A stretch of 64,000 bases of DNA from contig NZ_JAFCLU010000028.1 of the NCBI RefSeq assembly GCF_018130385.1, positions 1 to 64,000 on the forward strand, in the 5' to 3' direction. The notes below the pieces were generated by a model. The model was not told where the DNA came from, did not search any database, and saw only the letters and a program-made list of their open reading frames with translations. The position numbers were made by a program, and so were the translations under genes. Source of the stretch: Bradyrhizobium sp. AUGA SZCCT0283 (GTDB lineage Bacteria; Pseudomonadota; Alphaproteobacteria; Rhizobiales; Xanthobacteraceae). Positions 15,444-22,007 of the stretch are shown here, in pieces (the stretch's first letter is position 1; each line of letters opens with the position of its first letter).

Positions 15444-16868
15444 ATGCGCTACCCAACCCTCATTTTGTCCGTCATCTGCATGGTCTTTACGGCGGGTGCC
15501 GCCAGCGCCGAGAAGCGTGTTGCCTTCGTCGTCGGTAACGGCGCCTACAAGAACGTCGCCCCGCTGCCGAACCCGTCGGTCGATGCGAAGGCGATGGCCG
15601 CGACCCTGCGCAATGTCGGTTTCGAAGTGGTCGAGGGCTCCAATCTCACGCGTGACAAGATGACCGAGCGGCTGCTCGACTTCGGCAAGAAGGCGCAAGG
15701 CGCCGACGTCGCGCTGTTCTTCTACGCCGGTCACGGCATTGCCATCTCCGGCACCAACTATCTGTTGCCGATCGACGCCGACATCAAATCCGAGATGGAC
15801 GTCAAGCTCGGCGCCGCGATCAATATCGACCTCACGCTCGAGCAGACCATGGGCGACGCCAAGGTCAAGCTGGTGTTCCTCGATGCCTGCCGCGACAACC
15901 CGTTTGCCGCCAAGATCAAGTCGAACTCCGCGACCCGCAGCGTCAATGTGCAGACCGGTCTTGCCGAAATGAAATCCGGCGAAGGTACTCTGATCGCGTT
16001 CGCGACCGGCCCGGGCCAGACCGCGCTCGACGGCCAGGAAGGCTCCAACAGCCCGTTCACGCGCGCCCTCCTCGCCAACCTCACCCAGCCCGGCGTCGAG
16101 ATCCAGCAGGCGATGACCAAGGTCCGCGCCCAGGTCAATGAGGAGACCAACAAGGGACAACTGCCCTGGGGTCACACCAACCTGATCGGTTCGGTCTATC
16201 TGAACGGCGCGCCCGCGCCCGGAGCCGTGGCGGCTGCAGCGCCGGCGGCGGGCGCTTCAAAGGCGTCGGACGTGGAACTGGAGTTCTGGCGCTCGATCAA
16301 GGATTCCAACAAGCCGGAAGAACTCAACGCCTATCTGACCAACTATCCCAATGGTCAGTTCCGCTCGCTGGCCTTGTCGCGCATTGCCTCGCTTGAGTCT
16401 GGTCCCAAACCCGATGCCACCCGCAACCTGACCACGGGTATCGATCCCGCGACCTTCAAGGAGGAAGCGAACCAGACCACCGAGGATCAGATCGGCCTCG
16501 ACAAGGGCCAGCGCCGCGACGTGCAGCGCCGCCTCACCGGGCTCGGCTTCGACACCAAGATCAATGGCCAGTTCGATCAGGCTACCCGCGGCGTGATCAC
16601 GCGCTGGCAGGCCGCCCGCGGCTATCCCAAGAGCGGCTACCTCAACAAGCTGCAGCACAAGGCGCTGCTGACCGAGATCGTCGCAGCCGCGCCGACCGCG
16701 AGTTCCGACGAGGAGCGTCCGGCCAAGCGCCGCGCCAGCAGCGGTGGCGGACAACAGCAGGCACAGCCGCAGCCCCAACCTCAACGCCAGTATCAGAGTA
16801 ATCCCGGACCCGATCCGGCCGGCGCCGGGCGCTTCATCGGCGGCGTCGTGGGCGGCATGCTGCGCTAA
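15444..16868 (+). CDS. periplasmic caspase-like (peptidase C14) protein with peptidoglycan-binding tail
   Basis: A 474-residue product. GGGGGA precedes the ATG. Signal peptide (1-22, ends GAASAEK). The caspase-like domain covers about 25-260: His97 in FFYAGHG and Cys149 in LVFLDACRDNPF form the expected dyad; GQTALDGQEGSNSPFTRAL is also typical. A short helical repeat follows (about 280-320). Residues 365-425 (RRDVQRRLTGLGFDTKINGQ, then RGVITRWQAARGY) are a peptidoglycan-binding-like helical domain, and the C-terminus is Gln/Pro-rich. Bacterial metacaspase-type enzymes cut after Arg/Lys or Asp; here action at the cell wall is likely. Ends at a strong terminator. Confidence 0.9.
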   Translation: MRYPTLILSVICMVFTAGAASAEKRVAFVVGNGAYKNVAPLPNPSVDAKAMAATLRNVGFEVVEGSNLTRDKMTERLLDFGKKAQGADVALFFYAGHGIAISGTNYLLPIDADIKSEMDVKLGAAINIDLTLEQTMGDAKVKLVFLDACRDNPFAAKIKSNSATRSVNVQTGLAEMKSGEGTLIAFATGPGQTALDGQEGSNSPFTRALLANLTQPGVEIQQAMTKVRAQVNEETNKGQLPWGHTNLIGSVYLNGAPAPGAVAAAAPAAGASKASDVELEFWRSIKDSNKPEELNAYLTNYPNGQFRSLALSRIASLESGPKPDATRNLTTGIDPATFKEEANQTTEDQIGLDKGQRRDVQRRLTGLGFDTKINGQFDQATRGVITRWQAARGYPKSGYLNKLQHKALLTEIVAAAPTASSDEERPAKRRASSGGGQQQAQPQPQPQRQYQSNPGPDPAGAGRFIGGVVGGMLR

Positions 16869-16888
16869 GGGGCAAGCGACCCATCTAC

Positions 16889-16918
16889 AAAAGGCCCGGG
16901 TTCATCCCGGGCCTTTTC
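16889..16918. terminator. bidirectional intrinsic terminator
   Basis: AAAAGGCCCGGG (16889-16900) and CCCGGGCCTTTT (16906-16917) form a 12-bp stem around TTCAT. A T run on one strand and an A run on the other allow use by the caspase-like gene and by the leftward cysK/BrnA-like unit that ends at 16961. Confidence 0.85.
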
Positions 16919-16960
16919 CATTCTGCGCTTCGCAAAAATCAAATGCGTGCAGGCGGCGAT

Positions 16961-17200
16961 CTATTTGCCCGCGGCCTTTCGCAAAGCTTCGTTCATGCGG
17001 TCCTGCCAGCCGGGGCCGCCTTCCTGGAAATATTCCAGCACATCCTGATCGATGCGCAGCGAGACCAATTCCCTCACGCCGGGAAGCCGGGGCGTCTTCG
17101 GCGGCGCTTCCGCCACCTTGGTGGTGGTGCGCTTGAACGCCGCCTCGGCCTCGGTGCGCGCGTCGTTCAGGGTTCTCGGCCGCCGCGGCTGGTCCGCCAT
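16961..17200 (-). CDS. BrnA-like (DUF4415) antitoxin-type protein, no toxin beside it
   Basis: A 79-residue protein. The C-terminal half matches BrnA/DUF4415 antitoxins: RELVSLRIDQDVLEYFQEGG followed by PGWQDRMNEALRKAAGK, a ribbon-helix-helix that binds DNA and normally neutralises a BrnT RNase toxin. The N-terminus is basic (QPRRPRTLNDARTEAEAAFK). It starts 2 bases after the cysK stop, so both are one operon. No BrnT-like gene occurs on either side. It may be an orphan regulator, or an antitoxin to a distant toxin. Confidence 0.8.
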   Translation of the reverse strand: MADQPRRPRTLNDARTEAEAAFKRTTTKVAEAPPKTPRLPGVRELVSLRIDQDVLEYFQEGGPGWQDRMNEALRKAAGK

Positions 17201-17202
17201 CG

Positions 17203-18180
17203 CTAGATTCCTTCAAACAGTGCGGTTGACAAATAGCGCTCGGAGAATGACGGCACGATCGCGAGGATGGTCTTGCCAGCGCTCTCGGGCCTTTTGCCAA
17301 TCTCCAGCGCCGCCGCGATCGCGGCACCCGAGGAGATACCGCCGGGAATGCCTTCCATGCGCGCCAGCGCCCGCGAGGTTTCGATCGCCGTCGGGCCGTT
17401 GACCTTGACGATCTCGTCGATGACCGAACGGTCCAGAATGTCCGGAATGAAGCCGGCGCCGATGCCCTGAATCTTGTGCGGCGTATGCTGCCCGCCCGAC
17501 AGCACCGGGCTTTCCTCCGGTTCGACGGCCACCACCCGCAATGACGGCTTGCGCGGCTTGAGCACCTGCCCGACGCCGGTGATGGTGCCGCCGGTGCCGA
17601 CGCCAGCTACAAAGAAATCGATGTTGCCGCCGGTGTCGTTCCAGATTTCCTCGGCCGTGGTACGGCGGTGAATTTCGGGGTTGGCGAGGTTCTTGAACTG
17701 TTGCGGCATTACCGCGTTGGGCGTGGTCCGCACCAGTTCCTCCGCGGTCGCGATCGAGCCCTTCATGCCTTGGGCTGCCGGCGTCAGGATGATCTCGGCA
17801 CCGAGGAAGGCCAGCATCTTGCGCCGCTCGATCGACATCGACTCCGGCATCACCAGTTTCAGCCGGTAGCCGCGCGAGGCCGCGACAAAGGCCAGCGCGA
17901 TGCCGGTATTGCCGGAGGTCGGCTCGATCAGCACGGTGTCGGCATTGATCACGCCGGCCTTCTCCATCGCGATCACCATCGCCGCGCCAATACGGTCTTT
18001 GACGCTCGCGGCGGGATTGAAATATTCAAGCTTGGCCAGGATGGTTGCGCTAACACCATGCGCCTGCGGCAATTTGCGCAAGCGGACGATCGGCGTGTCG
18101 CCGATCGCATCGACGATGGAGTCGAAAACCCGCCCCCGTCCCGGACGTTGCACTGCACTCGTGGCTGACGACGCATCCAT
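17203..18180 (-). CDS. cysK: cysteine synthase A
   Basis: A 325-residue protein. Makes L-cysteine from O-acetylserine and sulfide with pyridoxal phosphate, in the cytoplasm. The PLP lysine is K61 in NPAASVKDRIG; the substrate loop PTSGNTGIAL, the phosphate-binding GTGGTITG and PGGISSGAAI are all present. Full length with a slightly long N-terminus (17 extra residues). Transcribed leftwards with a BrnA-like gene 2 bases downstream. In other bacteria CysK also moonlights as a binding partner of the CdiA toxin and of serine acetyltransferase; no partner gene is seen here. Confidence 0.95.
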   Translation of the reverse strand: MDASSATSAVQRPGRGRVFDSIVDAIGDTPIVRLRKLPQAHGVSATILAKLEYFNPAASVKDRIGAAMVIAMEKAGVINADTVLIEPTSGNTGIALAFVAASRGYRLKLVMPESMSIERRKMLAFLGAEIILTPAAQGMKGSIATAEELVRTTPNAVMPQQFKNLANPEIHRRTTAEEIWNDTGGNIDFFVAGVGTGGTITGVGQVLKPRKPSLRVVAVEPEESPVLSGGQHTPHKIQGIGAGFIPDILDRSVIDEIVKVNGPTAIETSRALARMEGIPGGISSGAAIAAALEIGKRPESAGKTILAIVPSFSERYLSTALFEGI

Positions 18181-18414
18181 CTCAACACTCCTGTGGCAAT
18201 CATCTGCAGGGAATTGGCGGCCCTCGCTACTTAGGAGGCGGCCGCGCCGATGCGCAAGGTGGAATTGCCGGAGCGGCTAGTTCGCTGCATTGCAAAACAA
18301 GAATGTCGCTAAATATCGTGAAATCAACGCATTTGTGTTGCTACATCGTCAAAGATTTCGGACTATACTTTCGTCGTGAGCTGAGCCCGAGGTTCAGATC
18401 GCAAGGAGGTCACG

Positions 18415-18630
18415 ATGGCAGCTATTGCTGAAGTCCGGTCGACCGTAGCGTTTAGGCCCGATCCGCGTGGCTGTGATTTGCCGACGTGCCCTGTGTGTGC
18501 GGACACTATGGTGGCGGCGGAAGCTTCCGCCTACCTCAACGACCACGTGATCAGCTATCTCTGGACCTGTGACACCTGCGGTTACGGGTTCGTGACCAAA
18601 CATTCGGTCAAGAGGTTTGCCTGTAACTGA
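18415..18630 (+). CDS. small zinc-ribbon-like protein
   Basis: A protein of 71 residues with AAGGAGG ideally placed before the ATG. Two CxxC pairs (LPTCPVCADT at about 25 and TCDTCGYGF at about 57) are arranged like a zinc ribbon. The rest is short and soluble. Widespread in Bradyrhizobium, role unknown; binding of nucleic acid or protein is the usual guess. It lies upstream of the tgt 3' remnant, whose hairpin now serves as its terminator. This gene was probably the original neighbour of tgt. Confidence 0.82.
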   Translation: MAAIAEVRSTVAFRPDPRGCDLPTCPVCADTMVAAEASAYLNDHVISYLWTCDTCGYGFVTKHSVKRFACN

Positions 18631-18636
18631 CTCAAA

Positions 18637-18717
18637 CTATCGTGGAGTAATGTCACCGCGCGCCCATTCGGCGCGCGTTTGTTTTTGGTCCCTGAAATTT
18701 CTAAACGTTCCGCAGCG
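18637..18717 (-). pseudogene. displaced second copy of the tgt 3' end
   Basis: Read leftwards this stretch gives GTF-RNF-RD-QKQTRAEWARGDITPR and a TAG stop at 18637-18639. The intact tgt gene ends GTF-ETF-QKQTRADWAKGDIPPR and TAG. The last 16 codons agree at 13 of 16 residues. At the DNA level 27 of 28 bases are the same (18661-18688 and 20621-20648), exactly 1960 bases apart. The two ends flank the Ada-like and MFS genes. The right edge lies inside the last codons of the Ada-like gene. Confidence 0.88.
18657..18686 (+). terminator. intrinsic terminator made from the tgt remnant
   Basis: CGCGCGCC (18657-18664) pairs with GGCGCGCG (18670-18677) around CATTC, then TTTGTTTTT. It ends the zinc-ribbon gene transcript. 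The T run and right arm are the antisense of tgt codons for KQTRA, so the hairpin is a re-used piece of coding sequence. Confidence 0.75.
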
Positions 18718-19315
18718 CCCGCCGAATTTCGGTCGGGGGACGCTTGTACACCTCTGCAAAGACCGCATTGAAGCGGCGCAGGCTGCGGAATCCCGCCAGC
18801 AACGCAATCTCGATCATCGGCAATTTGGTATCATCCAAAAGTCGCTTCGCGCGCTGCACGCGTGCCGTCTTGGCAATCTGACCGGGGCTGGCGCCGAGAT
18901 GCTTGTCGAATAGTCGGGATAGATGCCGCGGCCCCACCCCAAGGCTGGCCGCGAGCGCTTCGACAGGCGCGCGATCGAGTGCGCCCTCACTGATCAGCCG
19001 GACCGCACGTTCGACGGTCGCCAATGAGCCCTTCCATGCCGGAGAGAATGGCGCCGTCTCTGGCCGGCAACGCAAGCACGGCCGAAATCCAGCCCGCTCC
19101 GCCGCCGCTGCCGACGGATAAAAGGACACGTTTTCCGCCTTCGCGGGGCGCACCGGGCAGACCGGACGGCAGTAGATGCGCGTTGTCCTGACCCCTGAGA
19201 AGAACTGACCGTCAAAGCGTCGATCGCGGCTGACGCGCGCCCTCTCGCAGGCTGCTACGTCCAGACTGCCGACCCTGGTCCTTGCCGACGACCGAGTCCG
19301 AATGCGGCGAGCCAT
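18701..19315 (-). CDS. Ada N-domain plus AraC-type HTH regulator
   Basis: A 204-residue protein. Residues 24-85 are the Ada zinc domain: DRRFDGQFFSGVRTTRIYCR and then CPVRPAKAENVSFYPSAAAA, FRPCLRCRPE. The four zinc ligands C49, C53, C80 and C83 are present; in Ada, the first Cys is also the one that takes a methyl group from DNA methylphosphotriesters and thereby switches the protein on. Residues 100-200 are an AraC HTH (GVGPRHLSRLFDKHLGASPG, then AGFRSLRRFNAVFAEVYKRP). There is no alkyltransferase or AlkA domain. Divergent from the MFS gene 56 bases away. Its last codons run into tgt-derived DNA. Confidence 0.88.
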   Translation of the reverse strand: MARRIRTRSSARTRVGSLDVAACERARVSRDRRFDGQFFSGVRTTRIYCRPVCPVRPAKAENVSFYPSAAAAERAGFRPCLRCRPETAPFSPAWKGSLATVERAVRLISEGALDRAPVEALAASLGVGPRHLSRLFDKHLGASPGQIAKTARVQRAKRLLDDTKLPMIEIALLAGFRSLRRFNAVFAEVYKRPPTEIRRALRNV

Positions 19316-19370
19316 CGCACACTCCCGATGTTACGTCGCACCTATCTTATGTTTCGGGAGAGCGGAAACA

Positions 19371-20600
19371 ATGGTCGCGGCAGGCCGCTTCTTTGGATGG
19401 TCGGTTGCCTGGTCAGCGTTCGCAATCGCCGTGTTTGCCTGGGGTATCGGCTTCTATGGCCCCTCGGTATTTCTGCAATCGCTGCATGAAACGCGGGGCT
19501 GGCCCATCTCGCAGATTTCGATGGCGGTCACCGGCCACTTCCTGCTCAGCGCGATCGTCATCGCCTGTTTGCCGGAGATTCACCGTCGACTTGGAATCGC
19601 CAAAACGACGTTCCTTGGTGCGGTCCTCACGGCGGCCGGCCTGATCTTGTGGTCCGGCGCGCGCGAGCCGTGGCAGTTGTTCGCCGCGGTAATCCCGAGC
19701 GGGGCCGGTTGGGCCATGACGAGCGGCGCTGCGCTGAACGCCATCGTGGCACGATGGTTCGATCGTGACCGGCCGATCGCGATAGCCCTTGCGTTCAATG
19801 GCGCCAGCGTCGGCGGCGTGCTGTTCGTGCCGATGTGGGTCTGGTTGATACGATCGATCGGATTCCCGTCCGCCGCGCTCCTGGTCGGCGGCTGCATGGT
19901 CGCTATGGTCGGATACCTCTGCGTCAGGTTCTTGGCCAAGTCCCCTGAAGACATGGGGCTTACGCCAGACGGCGACGCATCGCATCAGGCAGGCGCGAGG
20001 CCGAAGCCGAGACGGACGCGCATCGAGATCGTTCGAAGCTGGCTTTTCATTACGATTTCGGCAGCTTTCTCACTCGGGCTCTTCGCGCAGATCGGCCTGC
20101 TGGCCCACCTCGTGGCTCGTCTTTCGCCGGAGCTTGGAATTGAACAGGCCGGGCTTCTTGTCAGCCTGGCAACGGTATGCGCCGTCATTGGCCGGACCGC
20201 GGCCGGCAAGTGGATCGGCGAGCATGATCGTCGGTTCGTGGCTGCTGTCAACTTTGCCGTGCAGATCAGTGGTGTCCTGTTGTTGATCTTCGGTAGCGGA
20301 TCGGCGGCTCTCACGCTTGGCTGCGTTCTGTTCGGTCTCGGAATCGGCAACCTGACCTCACTCCCTCCATTGATCGTACAGAAGGAGTTCGAACCCGCGG
20401 ATGTCGCCACCGCGGTGGCGCTGATTATTGCGATCAACCAGGGGGTATTTGCATTCGCGCCTGCAATCATCGGCGCGATGCATGACACGACAGCCAATTA
20501 TCAGTTGCCGTTCGCGCTCATTGCCCTGATCCAACTTCTGGCAGCGGCAATCATCCTGCTTGGCCGGAGGTCCACACGCACTCCGGCGACTTCACCCTAG
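19371..20600 (+). CDS. MFS transporter (OFA/nitrate-sugar type, 12 helices)
   Basis: A 409-residue product from the ATG at 19371. Helix 1 starts WSVAWSAFAIAVFAWGIGFY. Typical MFS loop features: RWFDRDRPIAIALAFNGASV between helices 4 and 5, then KPRRTRIEIVRSW before helix 7. About twelve hydrophobic stretches. It looks like the monocarboxylate/OFA-like branch; substrate unknown. Divergent from the Ada-like regulator and convergent with tgt: its stop and the tgt stop share CTAG at 20597-20600. Proximity to the Ada-like sensor suggests export of a methylating or toxic compound, an inference. Confidence 0.85.
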   Translation: MVAAGRFFGWSVAWSAFAIAVFAWGIGFYGPSVFLQSLHETRGWPISQISMAVTGHFLLSAIVIACLPEIHRRLGIAKTTFLGAVLTAAGLILWSGAREPWQLFAAVIPSGAGWAMTSGAALNAIVARWFDRDRPIAIALAFNGASVGGVLFVPMWVWLIRSIGFPSAALLVGGCMVAMVGYLCVRFLAKSPEDMGLTPDGDASHQAGARPKPRRTRIEIVRSWLFITISAAFSLGLFAQIGLLAHLVARLSPELGIEQAGLLVSLATVCAVIGRTAAGKWIGEHDRRFVAAVNFAVQISGVLLLIFGSGSAALTLGCVLFGLGIGNLTSLPPLIVQKEFEPADVATAVALIIAINQGVFAFAPAIIGAMHDTTANYQLPFALIALIQLLAAAIILLGRRSTRTPATSP

Positions 20601-21730
20601 CGCGGCGGTATATCGCCCTTCGCCCAGTCGGCGCGCGTTTGTTTTTGGAACGTCTCGAACGTACCGCCAGCGATCGCTTCGCGCATGCCCTGCATCAGGT
20701 GCTGGTAATAGGCCACGTTGATTTCCGACAGCAGCATCGCGCCGAGCGTTTCTCCTGACCTGACCAGATGATGCAGATAGGCGCGCGAAATGTTGCGCGC
20801 CGAGGGCCAGTCGCTTTCCTCATCTAACGGCCGCGGATCGTCAGCGTGGCGCGCGTTGCGCAGGTTGATCTGGCCGAAGCGGGTGAACGCCATGCCGTGG
20901 CGCCCGTTGCGGGTCGGCATCACGCAGTCGAACATGTCGATGCCGCGCGCCACCGCCTCCAGCAGATCCTCGGGCGTGCCGACGCCCATCAGGTAGCGCG
21001 GGCGATCCGCCGGCAGCGCCGGCGCGGTTTCCTCGATCATCGCAAGCATCACCGCCTGCGGCTCGCCGACCGCGAGCCCGCCGATCGCGTAGCCGTGGAA
21101 GCCGATCTCGACCAGTCCGCGCGCGTTGATGTGGCGCATCTCGGGAATATCGCCGCCCTGCACGATGCCAAACAGCATGTAGCCCTCAGGCGCGGTCTCG
21201 AACGCCCGCTTGCTGCGCTCCGCCCAGCGCAATGAAAGCCGCATCGCGCGCTCGATGTCGTCGCGCGCCGCCGGCAGCCGCACGCACTCGTCCATCTGCA
21301 TGGCGATGTCGGCGCCGAGCAGCCGCTGCACCTCGATCGAACGCTCCGGCGACAGCTCGACCTTGGCGCCGTCGATATGCGAACGGAAGGTCACGGCCTT
21401 CTCGCTCACCTTGCGCAGGTCCGACAGCGACATCACCTGGAAGCCGCCGGAGTCCGTCAGCATCGGACCGTTCCAGCCGGTGAAGGTCTGCAGGCCCCCC
21501 AATGCTGCGATCCGCTCGGCGCCCGGCCGCAGCATCAGATGATAGGTATTGCCAAGCACGATGTCGGCGCCGGCGCCGCGCACTTCGCGCCAGTGCATGC
21601 CCTTCATGGCGCCGGCAGTGCCGACCGGCATGAAGGCCGGCGTGCGCACCACACCATGCGGCGTGGTCAGGCGGCCGGTGCGGGCGGCACCGTCAGTAGC
21701 GAGGAGCTCGAAATGGTTGGGAAGGCTCAT
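20597..21730 (-). CDS. tgt: tRNA-guanine transglycosylase, zinc ligands missing
   Basis: A 377-residue protein. Exchanges guanine-34 for preQ1 in tRNAs with GUN anticodons, on the queuosine path (queA is at 24817). Catalytic motifs intact: LTDSGGFQVMSL (first Asp), FGIVQGGDIPEMR, GLAVGEP, MGVGTPEDLLEAVARGIDMF, DCVMPTRNGRHG (nucleophile Asp). The zinc site is normally C-x-C-x2-C and a His about 26 residues on. Here the positions read S306, W308, A311 and I337. So all four ligands are gone together. Starts within 277 bases of the asd leader on the other strand. A second copy of its last 25 codons lies at 18637. Confidence 0.95.
   Translation of the reverse strand: MSLPNHFELLATDGAARTGRLTTPHGVVRTPAFMPVGTAGAMKGMHWREVRGAGADIVLGNTYHLMLRPGAERIAALGGLQTFTGWNGPMLTDSGGFQVMSLSDLRKVSEKAVTFRSHIDGAKVELSPERSIEVQRLLGADIAMQMDECVRLPAARDDIERAMRLSLRWAERSKRAFETAPEGYMLFGIVQGGDIPEMRHINARGLVEIGFHGYAIGGLAVGEPQAVMLAMIEETAPALPADRPRYLMGVGTPEDLLEAVARGIDMFDCVMPTRNGRHGMAFTRFGQINLRNARHADDPRPLDEESDWPSARNISRAYLHHLVRSGETLGAMLLSEINVAYYQHLMQGMREAIAGGTFETFQKQTRADWAKGDIPPR
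20621..20648. repeat. direct repeat, copy inside tgt 3' end
   Basis: Identical at 27 of 28 positions to 18661-18688, in the same orientation. The single difference is the Asp/Glu codon. The repeats bracket the Ada-like/MFS block and behave like left and right junctions of an insertion at the 3' end of tgt. Confidence 0.85.
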
Positions 21731-21799
21731 GGGTGAGCTTATTGCGTGACAAAGCCACTCCGTTCAACCCGGTTTGGAGCGATTTCCGCCCAAAACCCG

Positions 21800-21828
21800 T
21801 TGACGGCGGCGCTTGTCTGCCGCATAAG
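21800..21828 (+). promoter_or_regulatory. promoter of the asd leader transcript
   Basis: TTGACG (21800-21805), 17 bases, CATAAG (21823-21828). Start of transcription would fall at about 21835-21837, that is, on or next to the ATG of the leader ORF, so the message would be leaderless. Not proven. Confidence 0.55.
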
Positions 21829-21836
21829 TCCGCGCC

Positions 21837-21908
21837 ATGACGACTTCGACCAAAGCGACCGCGAAAACCAAAGCACCCTCCGGGGGCTCGGGAGCCGTGC
21901 GCGCGTAG
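21837..21908 (+). CDS. Thr/Lys-rich leader peptide (23 aa) upstream of asd
   Basis: ATG at 21837, TAG at 21906-21908. The first 12 residues are MTTSTKATAKTK: five Thr and three Lys codons in the first dozen. It is followed by a Ser/Gly-rich end. There is no Shine-Dalgarno sequence, but the predicted promoter places transcription start on the ATG. Alphaproteobacterial trp leader peptides are known to be leaderless in the same way. Thr and Lys are both end products of the pathway that Asd feeds. Position ahead of a terminator and asd argues for a regulatory leader, not a functional peptide. Confidence 0.6.
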   Translation: MTTSTKATAKTKAPSGGSGAVRA

Positions 21909-21933
21909 TCGAACGATCGCATTATCTGGACCG

Positions 21934-21967
21934 AAGCCCCGCCTGAAAAGGACCGGGGCTTTTTTAT
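21934..21967 (+). terminator. asd: intrinsic terminator in the asd leader (attenuator)
   Basis: AAGCCCC (21934-21940) pairs with GGGGCTT (21955-21961), then TTTTATT. Only 41 bases separate it from the asd start and no plus-strand gene ends before it except the leader peptide. GGGGGCT (21882-21888), inside the leader ORF near its end, can pair with AGCCCC at 21935-21940 and would compete with the terminator. This provides an antiterminator. Confidence 0.75.
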
Positions 21968-22007
21968 TGCCCGCAAGCCATGATGCTCAACCAAAGAGGA
22001 TAGACCC

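Noticed and set aside
20597..20600. CTAG shared by the MFS and tgt stops as a restriction-site or recombination signal
   Set aside because: A convergent stop overlap of this type arises simply from TAG on both strands.
18637..20650. An integrase or transposase in the tgt-flanked block
   Set aside because: Only the Ada-like and MFS genes and a 56-bp gap are there; there is no room for another gene.
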